A DNA stretch of 24,264 nt from JAWVZB01 sp033722375 (lineage in GTDB: Bacteria; Actinomycetota; Nitriliruptoria; Nitriliruptorales; Nitriliruptoraceae). The position numbers were made by a program, and so were the translations under genes. The notes under the pieces were generated by a model, which did not search any database, was not told the origin of the DNA, and was given only the letters and a program-made list of their open reading frames with translations. Positions 14,567 to 20,570 of this stretch are shown here, one piece after another (the first letter of the stretch is position 1; each line of letters starts with the position of its first letter). The stretch covers positions 1 through 24,264 of the forward strand of contig JAWVZB010000048.1 of the NCBI GenBank assembly GCA_033722375.1. The letters run 5' to 3'.

Positions 14567-15556
14567 TCAGCTCGCGGTTTCGGTGTCGCCGTCCGCGGCT
14601 TCTTCGTCCGTGGACGCTGCGTCCGGGGAGGCCTCGGCGGTCCCGTCGTCGCCGGTGTCCTCGTCGGTGGCATCGGCGTCGGTCGCCTCCGCGTCAGTCG
14701 CGTCGTCGTCGGTCGGGGCGGCACCGGCCTGGGCAGCCTGCTCGGCGGCCTGCTGGCGTTCCAGCTCGATCTCCCAGGCGGCCTTGGGCTCGGACACCTC
14801 GAGGCCGCCACCGGCGGACGATGCGGCTTGCATCGCCTGGACCCGGAGCTCCTCGTCGGGGCTGCGGGACGCACGCAGGAGCAACCCGTCCGCACAGGCG
14901 TCGGCGACGATCCGGGTCAGCAGCGCGGCGGACCGGATGGCGTCGTCGTTGCCGGGGATGGGGTACTGCACCAGGTCGGGGTCGCAGTTCGTGTCGAGGA
15001 TCGCGATCACGGGGATGTTGAGCCGGTTGGCCTCCTTGACCGCGATCTCCTCGATCACGGTGTCGACCACCCAGACCGCGTCGGGCAGCTTCTCCATCTC
15101 GCGGATGCCGCCGAGGTTGGTCTGGAGCTTCTCGTGCTCACGCTCGAGCTCGAGGACCTCCTTCTTCGGCAGCAGCTCGTAGGTGCCGGAGGCGTCCATC
15201 GCCTCGAGCTCCTTGAGCCGCCCGATGCGGCTCTTGATGGTCTCGAAGTTGGTGAGCATCCCGCCCATCCAGCGTTCGGTGACGTAGGGCATGCCGACGC
15301 GCTCGGCCTGCCACTGGATCGTCTCCTGGGCCTGCTTCTTGGTGCCGATGAAGAGCACCGTGCCGCCCTTGGCGACGAGATCGCGGGTGAACGAGTAGGC
15401 ACGCTCGATGTGCCCGACCGTCTGCCGGATGTCGATGACGTAGATCCCGTTGCGCTCGCCGTAGATGAAACGGCGCATCTTGGGGTTCCAGCGGCGGGTC
15501 TGGTGTCCGAAGTGGACGCCCGCTTCGAGCAGTTGACGCATGGTGACGACAGCCAC
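14567..15556 (-). CDS. rpsB: 30S ribosomal protein S2
   Basis: S2 is a 30S subunit protein. The conserved part (residues 1 to about 235) has MRQLLEAGVHFGHQTRRWNPKM, IYGERNGIYVIDIRQT, VLFIGTKKQAQETI, RWMGGMLTNFETI, DAVWVVDTVIEEIAVKEANRL, IPVIAILDTNCDPDLVQYPIPGNDDAIRS. A long tail follows, of which residues 281-329 are almost only D, T, A and E. The tail makes the protein 329 residues, longer than typical S2 (240-300), though acidic tails are known in actinobacterial S2. The GTG at 15556 has an AAGGA ribosome-binding sequence. It heads the rpsB-tsf-pyrH-frr-cdsA block. Confidence 0.97.
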   Translation of the reverse strand: MAVVTMRQLLEAGVHFGHQTRRWNPKMRRFIYGERNGIYVIDIRQTVGHIERAYSFTRDLVAKGGTVLFIGTKKQAQETIQWQAERVGMPYVTERWMGGMLTNFETIKSRIGRLKELEAMDASGTYELLPKKEVLELEREHEKLQTNLGGIREMEKLPDAVWVVDTVIEEIAVKEANRLNIPVIAILDTNCDPDLVQYPIPGNDDAIRSAALLTRIVADACADGLLLRASRSPDEELRVQAMQAASSAGGGLEVSEPKAAWEIELERQQAAEQAAQAGAAPTDDDATDAEATDADATDEDTGDDGTAEASPDAASTDEEAADGDTETAS

Positions 15557-15610
15557 GATGGATTCCTTCGCTTCGGTTGGGCCTCCGCCCGCGTCTTCCG
15601 GATCGACCCA

Positions 15611-15629
15611 CCCCGGGTTCTCACCGGGG
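15611..15629 (-). promoter_or_regulatory. Hairpin in the rpsB 5' leader
   Basis: Arms at 15611-15616 and 15624-15629 (CCCCGG/CCGGGG) enclose a 7-nt loop, about 55 nt upstream of the rpsB GTG. Many bacterial rpsB genes carry a structured leader bound by S2 for autoregulation; whether this is one is inference only. A further GC inverted repeat (15706-15712 with 15718-15724) lies earlier in the same gap. Confidence 0.35.
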
Positions 15630-15731
15630 CACCGGGGCCATCCGTCGGCGGACGTGTGTTGTGAGGTGTGGTGGTGGGTGGGCGCCGGCTACCCGGCGCG
15701 CAGACGGCCCGCGCGGGGCGGGCCGAGCACG

Positions 15732-15737
15732 AGCGTA
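15732..15737 (-). promoter_or_regulatory. Candidate -10 box for rpsB
   Basis: TACGCT (15737 to 15732) matches the actinobacterial -10 pattern and would give a leader of about 170 nt before rpsB. No good -35 hexamer is seen at 17-18 nt, where the downstream hairpin of the preceding gene lies. Confidence 0.35.
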
Positions 15738-15753
15738 CCGAACCCGAGGCGAG

Positions 15754-15770
15754 GGGGCACCGTGTGCCCC
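15754..15770 (-). terminator. Hairpin just after the M23-hydrolase gene
   Basis: A perfect 7-bp stem (15754-15760 with 15764-15770) with a 3-nt loop begins 4 nt past the stop codon of the upstream gene. No U-run follows, as is usual for terminators of high-GC actinobacteria. It likely separates that gene from rpsB. Confidence 0.5.
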
Positions 15771-15774
15771 GCCG

Positions 15775-17286
15775 TCAGCCGCCGTCGCCGAGCGGAACGG
15801 GACCGACGAGGCTGCCCGCCACCTGCTGGAGGAAGCTCCTGCCGTACGAGCCCCAGTGCTGGGCCCCACCTGCCTCGCCCGGGACCGGCTGGTTCGCGAG
15901 GAAGGCGCGCAACGCGATCCGGCTGGCTTCGGTGTCACGCACCTCGCTGTGGGCGCCGGGCAGCAGCACGTGGTCGGCACCGGGAAGATCACTGCGGTGA
16001 TCCGGCACGACCCAGTCCCCGGTCCCGCCGAAGGTGAACACCTTGGTGCCCGTCGCCAGCGGACCGCCGTAGGGGTCACGGTGCGCGTCGCTCCACCGGC
16101 TGTCGAGGCGCGTGACCAGTTCCGAGCCGACCGCCAGATCGCGGATCGCCTGGCTGTCGGGCGCGAGGTGCATGCGATCGCCGACCTCCTCGAGGATCCG
16201 CCGGCCGACGGGATCGTCCATGCCCTGCACGACCACGGCCGCCAGATCGGCGCCTTGCAACGGCGAGGCGATCGTCGCCACGTGATCGATCGGCGGCAGG
16301 GTCGGATCGGCCGGATCGTGGAGGAACAGGAGGTAGGTCATGATGACCACCCCACCCATCGAGTGACCGACGAGGTCGACGGCTTGACCCGGCGACCGCT
16401 CCCACTGGGCGCGCAACTGCTCCCGCAGCGCCAGCGCGCCGTTCCAGACCCCCTCGTAGGTGTCCTCCGGGGCGTAGGGGAGCTGGTCACGCCGCGGGTC
16501 GTCCTCGCCGCGCAGCCCGTCACGTCGACCGGCGTAGGACAGGTAGGTGATGTCCTCGCTCCCGTAGCCGAGGTGCTCGAGGTCGATCGGGCGCGAGCCC
16601 GCATGGGACCCGAGGCCGGCGACACCGACGACGTGGTTGGGGTTCGGTGGGTGGACCCACCCGGCGTGGGTCGCGCGACGCGAACCGGGTGCCCATCCGA
16701 ACCGGTGCCGACCGTCCCAGTCCTCGTAGCGGGGGACGTGGGGTCCGTGGGTCGCGTCCCAGCCGCCGGGGCCGACCAGGGCGGGGCGCCAGGGTCCGCG
16801 GTCGACGAGCAGGAGCGGGTCGAGGTACTCGTCGCCACGTCGCGCGCCCCAGTGGAGCAGCGGGACCGCCAGGTCGGCGTGGGTCGCGCCGGCAGCGTGC
16901 CCGATCAGCTCGCCGCGACGGACGAGCTGGTTGGGGTGGACCACGAGGTCGGCCAGCACCCCGTAGGTGGTGCGGATGCCGTCCGCGTGCTCGAGGGTCA
17001 CCCAGCGCCGCCCCGCCACCGCACCCGCGAACGAGACCACACCGTCGGCGGCGGCGACCACGGCGTCGCCCGGCGTGACCCGCAGGTCCACCCCGCGGTG
17101 GCCGGAGCCGAAGGCGCTGGCCGGCCGCTCGAACGGGGCGACGACCGAACCTTGGACGGGCCGCTCGTAGACCACGGGCCCGAGCCCGAGCCTGGCGACG
17201 AGGTGCGCGTCTCCGTGCGCGGGCACGACCGGCAGCATGACCGCCGCGAGGAGCGAGAGCCACACGACGAGACCGCGCGGAGCCAC
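15775..17286 (-). CDS. Exported fusion protein: degenerate M23 (LytM) domain plus serine hydrolase
   Basis: The 503-residue protein starts with a signal peptide or anchor (residues 1-24, hydrophobic VVWLSLLAAVMLPVVPA). Residues about 44-165 form an M23 fold: GHRGVDLRV (H63, D67), GVVSFAGAVAGRRWVTLEHADG, RRGELIGH and LLHWG (H145). These three zinc ligands remain, but the two catalytic histidines are replaced: the first His of the HxH motif is L143, and the usual YAHL is TYGVL. The domain probably binds peptidoglycan or partners rather than cleaving. Residues about 215-470 form an alpha/beta hydrolase: an oxyanion-type loop VGVAGLGS, nucleophile elbow GHSMGG (S309), D424 in GTGDWVVP and H446 in GAHSEV, resembling PGAP1/lipase-type esterases. 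The GTG at 17286 is the start, with AGGT upstream. Location before rpsB matches M23 genes in Streptomyces and Mycobacterium. Confidence 0.85.
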   Translation of the reverse strand: MAPRGLVVWLSLLAAVMLPVVPAHGDAHLVARLGLGPVVYERPVQGSVVAPFERPASAFGSGHRGVDLRVTPGDAVVAAADGVVSFAGAVAGRRWVTLEHADGIRTTYGVLADLVVHPNQLVRRGELIGHAAGATHADLAVPLLHWGARRGDEYLDPLLLVDRGPWRPALVGPGGWDATHGPHVPRYEDWDGRHRFGWAPGSRRATHAGWVHPPNPNHVVGVAGLGSHAGSRPIDLEHLGYGSEDITYLSYAGRRDGLRGEDDPRRDQLPYAPEDTYEGVWNGALALREQLRAQWERSPGQAVDLVGHSMGGVVIMTYLLFLHDPADPTLPPIDHVATIASPLQGADLAAVVVQGMDDPVGRRILEEVGDRMHLAPDSQAIRDLAVGSELVTRLDSRWSDAHRDPYGGPLATGTKVFTFGGTGDWVVPDHRSDLPGADHVLLPGAHSEVRDTEASRIALRAFLANQPVPGEAGGAQHWGSYGRSFLQQVAGSLVGPVPLGDGG

Positions 17287-17324
17287 GGAGCTACCTGTCC
17301 CCCGCCCCGCTGCGCCCGAGTGGA

Positions 17325-17330
17325 ACGGTA
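17325..17330 (-). promoter_or_regulatory. Candidate -10 box for the M23-hydrolase gene
   Basis: TACCGT (17330 to 17325) lies about 39 nt upstream of the GTG at 17286 in the divergent gap 17287-17412. No -35 hexamer of note is seen. Confidence 0.25.
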
Positions 17331-17371
17331 GGTCCCGGCCACCACGCCCCGCCCACGAACGCCGGCGGGGC

Positions 17372-17380
17372 TGTGGACAA
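17372..17380 (-). promoter_or_regulatory. Exact DnaA-box sequence
   Basis: TGTGGACAA on the plus strand is the reverse complement of TTGTCCACA, the DnaA box form favoured in high-GC actinobacteria. It lies in the divergent gap and overlaps the -35 region of the DUF2237 promoter. A single box in 24 kb can occur by chance. A one-mismatch relative is at 23654-23662. Confidence 0.35.
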
Positions 17381-17404
17381 CCGGCATGGTGGCGACCCTA
17401 CGCT
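17374..17404 (+). promoter_or_regulatory. Candidate leaderless promoter of the DUF2237 gene
   Basis: TGGACA (17374-17379) and TACGCT (17399-17404) are separated by 19 nt. The start codon ATG at 17413 lies 8 nt after the -10, where transcription would begin. A leaderless or near-leaderless mRNA is therefore likely. Confidence 0.45.
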
Positions 17405-17412
17405 GGGGGGCC

Positions 17413-17811
17413 ATGGAGGAACGAAACGTGCTCGGGGGCGACCTCGAGGGGTGCAGCACCGACCCCTTGACGGGGTGGTTCCGTGACGGCACCTGCCGCA
17501 CGGGGCCCGGTGACGTCGGGAGCCACACGATCTGTGCGGTGATGACGGCCGAGTTCCTCGAGCATCAGCGGCGCATCGGCAACGACCTGACCACCCCGCG
17601 CCCCGAGTACCAGTTCCCGGGGCTGTCGCCGGGTGATCGCTGGTGTGTGACCGCGCCGAACTGGCTGCGCGCGCACGACGACGGTGTCGCCGCGCCGGTC
17701 GTGCTGGCGGCCACGGCTGAGCGCGCGCTCGAGATCGTCCCCCTGGAGATCCTGCGCGAGTACGCGGTCGACGTCCCTGACGACCTGAGCGACCTCGATG
17801 CCGGGACCTGA
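17413..17811 (+). CDS. DUF2237 family protein
   Basis: The 132-residue protein belongs to DUF2237, a small widespread family of unknown function. Conserved motifs are visible throughout: NVLGGDLEGCSTDPLTGWFRDG, CRTGPGDVGSHTICAVMTAEFLE, GNDLTTPRPEYQFPGLSPGDRW, CVTAPNWLRAHDDGVAAPVVL and TAERALEIVPLE. Four cysteines (C14, C28, C41, C78) could bind metal or form a redox centre; this is inference. The ATG at 17413 is preferred over the ATG at 17386, because the conserved region starts right after it and a -10 box lies between the two. It is a single-gene plus-strand unit that ends 26 nt from the convergent whiG stop, and no cytoplasmic export signal is present. Confidence 0.88.
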   Translation: MEERNVLGGDLEGCSTDPLTGWFRDGTCRTGPGDVGSHTICAVMTAEFLEHQRRIGNDLTTPRPEYQFPGLSPGDRWCVTAPNWLRAHDDGVAAPVVLAATAERALEIVPLEILREYAVDVPDDLSDLDAGT

Positions 17812-17837
17812 CGAACGCTGGCTCGGGCCCCGGCCGG

Positions 17838-18602
17838 TCAGCTCGGCAGCTTCTCCTTGAGCTTGGTGCGGAGGCTCATCACCGACTTGGTGTGGATCTG
17901 GCAGATCCGGGATTCGGTCACGCCCATGATGTCGCCGATCTGGGCGAGCGTCATGCCTTCGAAGTAGTAGAGCGCCAGCACCTTCTGCTCGCGCTCGGAG
18001 AGCCGCCCGATGGCCTCGGCGAGCAGCTCACGCATCTCGATGTCGTCGAAGCTCTCCTCGGGCTTGTCGAACTGCTCGTCCTCGATGGTGTCCTTGACGG
18101 TGATGCGGTCCCCACCGTCGCCGACGTCGAGCGAGTCGTCGAGTGCCACGAGGTTGGTGAGCGAGACCTGCGTGAGCTGGTCGGCGAGCTCCTGCTCGCT
18201 GATCTCGAGCTCCTCGGCGAGCTCGGCGTCGGTGGGGGTGCGCTGGAGCTCCGCTTCGAGGCGGCGCATGGCCTTCTGGATGCGGCGGGCCTTGGCGCGC
18301 ACCGAGCGCGGGACCCAGTCGACGGAGCGGAGCTCGTCGATGATCGCACCCTTGATGCGGGTGATGGCGTAGGTCTCGAACTTGAAGCCCTTCTCGACGT
18401 CGAACTTCTCGATCGCGTCGATGAGACCGAACATGCCGTAGGACACGAGGTCCGCGTGCTCGACGTTCGGGGGCATCCCGACGCCGACCCGCCCCGCTAC
18501 GTACTTCACGAGCGGGGCGTACTGGAGGATCAGCTCCTCGCGGAGCTCGGGGTCGCCGGTGTCGCGGTACCGCTCCCAAAGGTCCCTGACCTCTGGATCC
18601 AC
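17838..18602 (-). CDS. whiG: RNA polymerase sigma factor, WhiG/FliA family
   Basis: This is a 254-residue sigma-70 family group 3 factor. Region 2 includes ILQYAPLVKYVAGRVGVGMPPNVEHADLVSYGMFGLIDAIEKFD and GFKFETYAITRIKGAIIDELRSVDWVPRSVR, typical of the WhiG/FliA (SigD) branch. Region 3 has LQRTPTDAELAEELEISEQEL. Region 4 has LSEREQKVLALYYFEGMTLAQIGDIMGVTESRICQIHTKSV with its helix-turn-helix. In Streptomyces, WhiG directs sporulation and lies at the same place (upstream of rpsB, near an M23 gene); in motile bacteria FliA drives flagellar genes. Which role applies here cannot be told from the window. The GTG at 18602 has GGAGG upstream and a TAGAGT -10-like box in the 34-nt gap after xerC. Confidence 0.9.
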   Translation of the reverse strand: MDPEVRDLWERYRDTGDPELREELILQYAPLVKYVAGRVGVGMPPNVEHADLVSYGMFGLIDAIEKFDVEKGFKFETYAITRIKGAIIDELRSVDWVPRSVRAKARRIQKAMRRLEAELQRTPTDAELAEELEISEQELADQLTQVSLTNLVALDDSLDVGDGGDRITVKDTIEDEQFDKPEESFDDIEMRELLAEAIGRLSEREQKVLALYYFEGMTLAQIGDIMGVTESRICQIHTKSVMSLRTKLKEKLPS

Positions 18603-18633
18603 ACCTGCCTCCGCCCGTGGCTTCGTTACCGCA

Positions 18634-18639
18634 ACTCTA
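18634..18639 (-). promoter_or_regulatory. Candidate -10 box for the sigma factor gene
   Basis: TAGAGT (18639 to 18634) overlaps the xerC stop codon (TAG, 18639 to 18637) and would start a transcript about 25 nt before the sigma gene. No clear -35. Confidence 0.3.
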
Positions 18640-19569
18640 GCGTGGCCGTCGTCCGGCCCGAGGGTGGGCGGCGGTGTAGATCTCGACGAGACGGCCCCGC
18701 GAGAGGTGCGTGTAGCGCTGTGTCGTCGCCAGGGAGGCGTGGCCGAGCAGCTCCTGCACCGCCCGCAGGTCGGCCCCCCCTTCGAGGAGGTGGGTGGCGT
18801 AGCTGTGTCGGAGCGTGTGGGGGGTCACGTGGCCGAGGCCGGCCCGGGTGGCGGCGTCGTCCACGATGCGACGGGCGTCGCGGGCGCCGAGACGGCGCCC
18901 CGACCGGTTGAGGAAGACCGCGTCGGCGGCGCGATCGGCAGGGGCGAGCTCGGGACGGCCGTCCTGGAGGTAGTGCTCGAGCGCCGCGACGGCAGGTTCC
19001 CCCACGGGGAGGATGCGTTCCTTGTTGCCCTTGCCGAGCACACGCATCTGGCCCTGCCGCAGGTCGAGCGCGCCGACATCGAGGCCGCACGCCTCCGAGA
19101 CGCGCGCGCCGGTCGAGTACAGCACCTCGAGCAGCGCGCGGTCACGCAGACCGTCGGCGCTGTCGCGGTCCGGAGCGTCCACCAGTGCGGCGACCTGGTC
19201 GGGGCGCAGTACCCGCGGCAGCGACCGCCCGCGCTTGGGGGTGGCCAGCAGCGCGGCGGGGTCGTCGCTGACGATGCCGTCGCGGGCCAGGAAGCCGAAC
19301 CAGGTCCGGAGCGCGGAAGCCCGGCGCGCCATCGTGGCACGGGCGTAGCCGGCGTCGGCGAGCTCGGCGAGGTAGCGGCGCAGGACCCCGAGCACGACCT
19401 CGTCGGGATGCTCGATGCCGTGGTCGTGGCAGAAGGCGACGAAATCGCGGGCGTCACGCTCGTAGGCCGTGACGGTGTGCTCCGCGCGACCGAGCTGGTG
19501 GCGGAGGTGGTCGACGAACGCCTCGACGGCGGCGTCCCACGGGGCGGAGTGCTGCACGGGTGTGGCCAC
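18637..19569 (-). CDS. xerC: Tyrosine recombinase XerC/XerD type
   Basis: This site-specific recombinase of the Xer family resolves chromosome dimers at dif near cell division. The 310-residue protein has the SAM-like N-terminal core-binding domain (about 10-105, with RAEHTVTAYERDARDFVAFC) and a catalytic domain with the full set: R156 in STGARVSEACGL, K180 in GKGNKERILPV, H251 and R254 in HTLRHSYATHLLEGGADL, H277 in LLGHAS, and nucleophile Y286 in TTQRYTHLS. The GTG at 19569 is chosen because a near-consensus promoter places the transcription start there. An ATG at 19617 would add 16 residues but lies upstream of the -35. Its position among core genes, with no phage or att-like surroundings, argues for a housekeeping Xer rather than an integrase. 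Confidence 0.93.
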   Translation of the reverse strand: MATPVQHSAPWDAAVEAFVDHLRHQLGRAEHTVTAYERDARDFVAFCHDHGIEHPDEVVLGVLRRYLAELADAGYARATMARRASALRTWFGFLARDGIVSDDPAALLATPKRGRSLPRVLRPDQVAALVDAPDRDSADGLRDRALLEVLYSTGARVSEACGLDVGALDLRQGQMRVLGKGNKERILPVGEPAVAALEHYLQDGRPELAPADRAADAVFLNRSGRRLGARDARRIVDDAATRAGLGHVTPHTLRHSYATHLLEGGADLRAVQELLGHASLATTQRYTHLSRGRLVEIYTAAHPRAGRRPR

Positions 19570-19575
19570 GCCCCG

Positions 19576-19604
19576 AGACTGTGGAGGAACGGGGCCACTG
19601 TCAA
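19576..19604 (-). promoter_or_regulatory. Strong candidate promoter of xerC, leaderless
   Basis: The minus strand has a perfect TTGACA (19604 to 19599), a 17-nt spacer, and CAGTCT (19581 to 19576). The xerC GTG begins 7 nt after the -10, exactly where transcription should begin, so the mRNA is probably leaderless. No Shine-Dalgarno sequence is present, which agrees. Confidence 0.6.
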
Positions 19605-19676
19605 GTACCGTGCACATGCTGCCGTTCGTGTGGTTCGCGACCGAACGGTCAGGACCGGGGCTGGCCGGGGCTCGGT

Positions 19677-19682
19677 TACGCT
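19677..19682 (+). promoter_or_regulatory. Candidate -10 box of the alpha/beta hydrolase gene
   Basis: TACGCT (19677-19682) would begin a transcript near 19690, about 28 nt before the GTG, which leaves room for the GGAGAG ribosome-binding sequence. The -35 region is not recognisable. Confidence 0.4.
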
Positions 19683-19717
19683 CCGCGACGGTCCCACCCC
19701 GGACGGAGAGCAACCTC

Positions 19718-20548
19718 GTGGCCCGCGTGAGCACCTTCCAGTACCGCCGGCATCGGCTCACCTACGAGGTGCATGGCGAGGGCCCGAAGGTCTTCGTGTT
19801 CGTGCACGGCCTGCTGCTCGACGCCGCCCTGAACCGCCACATGGGACGCATGCTGGCCGAGCGCGGCCACAAGGTGGTGCTGCTCGAGCTGCTCGGACAC
19901 GGCCGCAGCGACAAGCCGACCCATGCCTACGAGCACCGGCTCGAGTTCTTCGCCGAGCAGGTGATCGCCCTGCTCGACCATCTCGAGATCGACGAAGCGG
20001 TCGTCGGCGGGGTCAGCCTCGGCGCGAACGTCTCGCTCCAGGTGGCGGCGACCGCACCGGACCGGCTGCGCGGCATCGTCGCGGAGATGCCGGTGCTGGA
20101 ACGGGGGACGGTCGCGGCGGCGATCCAGTTCGCCCCGCTCCTGCTGGCGTTCCGCTACGCAGCACCGGTGGTGCGGATCGGGACCCGGCTGATGCGTGCG
20201 CTGCCGCGCACGCGCTTCGATCCGCTGAACTCGTTCATGAACCTGCTGTCCGCCGATCCGCGCGAGATGGCGGCGGTGCTGCATGGCATGTTCGTCGGGC
20301 CGGGCACTCCGCCCGCCCGGGTCCGTCGCGAGATCGAGGTCCCGGCCTTGGTCGTCGGCCACCCCCACGACCTGCTGCATGCCCTCGACGACGCCGACGC
20401 GCTCGCGGCCGAGCTGCCGAACTCCCGCTTCGTGCGGGCCCGCTCGCTGTTCGAGGCGCGGACCCGGCCGGCACGGATCGTGGGGGAGATCTCGGACTTC
20501 CTCGACGAGGTCTGGGCCCCGACCCTCGCCGCAGCACGCGAGGCGTAG
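19718..20548 (+). CDS. Alpha/beta-fold hydrolase
   Basis: This 276-residue cytoplasmic protein has the alpha/beta hydrolase fold of unknown substrate. Visible are the oxyanion-type VFVFVHGLLLDAALN (HG at 30-31), LELLGHGRSDKP (60-67) and the nucleophile elbow GGVSLGAN with S100. Near the acid position is VVGHPHDLLHALDDADALAAELP. Where the catalytic His is usually found ('GxGHxPxxERP') the sequence reads ARSLFEARTRP, so the classical His is absent; I recall related actinobacterial proteins with a similar segment, so this may be a subfamily trait. The GTG at 19718 has GGAGAG at 7 nt; the GTG at 19727 is an alternative. The gene converges on dprA with a 22-nt gap and is divergent from xerC. Confidence 0.85.
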   Translation: MARVSTFQYRRHRLTYEVHGEGPKVFVFVHGLLLDAALNRHMGRMLAERGHKVVLLELLGHGRSDKPTHAYEHRLEFFAEQVIALLDHLEIDEAVVGGVSLGANVSLQVAATAPDRLRGIVAEMPVLERGTVAAAIQFAPLLLAFRYAAPVVRIGTRLMRALPRTRFDPLNSFMNLLSADPREMAAVLHGMFVGPGTPPARVRREIEVPALVVGHPHDLLHALDDADALAAELPNSRFVRARSLFEARTRPARIVGEISDFLDEVWAPTLAAAREA

Positions 20549-20570
20549 GGACCACCGCGAGGCTCCGGGA

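Noticed and set aside
17287..17412. Replication origin
   Set aside because: A single DnaA box and no dnaA, dnaN or gidA neighbours. The surrounding genes are not origin-proximal markers.
18637..19569. XerC as a phage or element integrase
   Set aside because: Full Xer-type sequence and length, core-gene surroundings, and no attachment-site repeats, tRNA or phage genes in the window.
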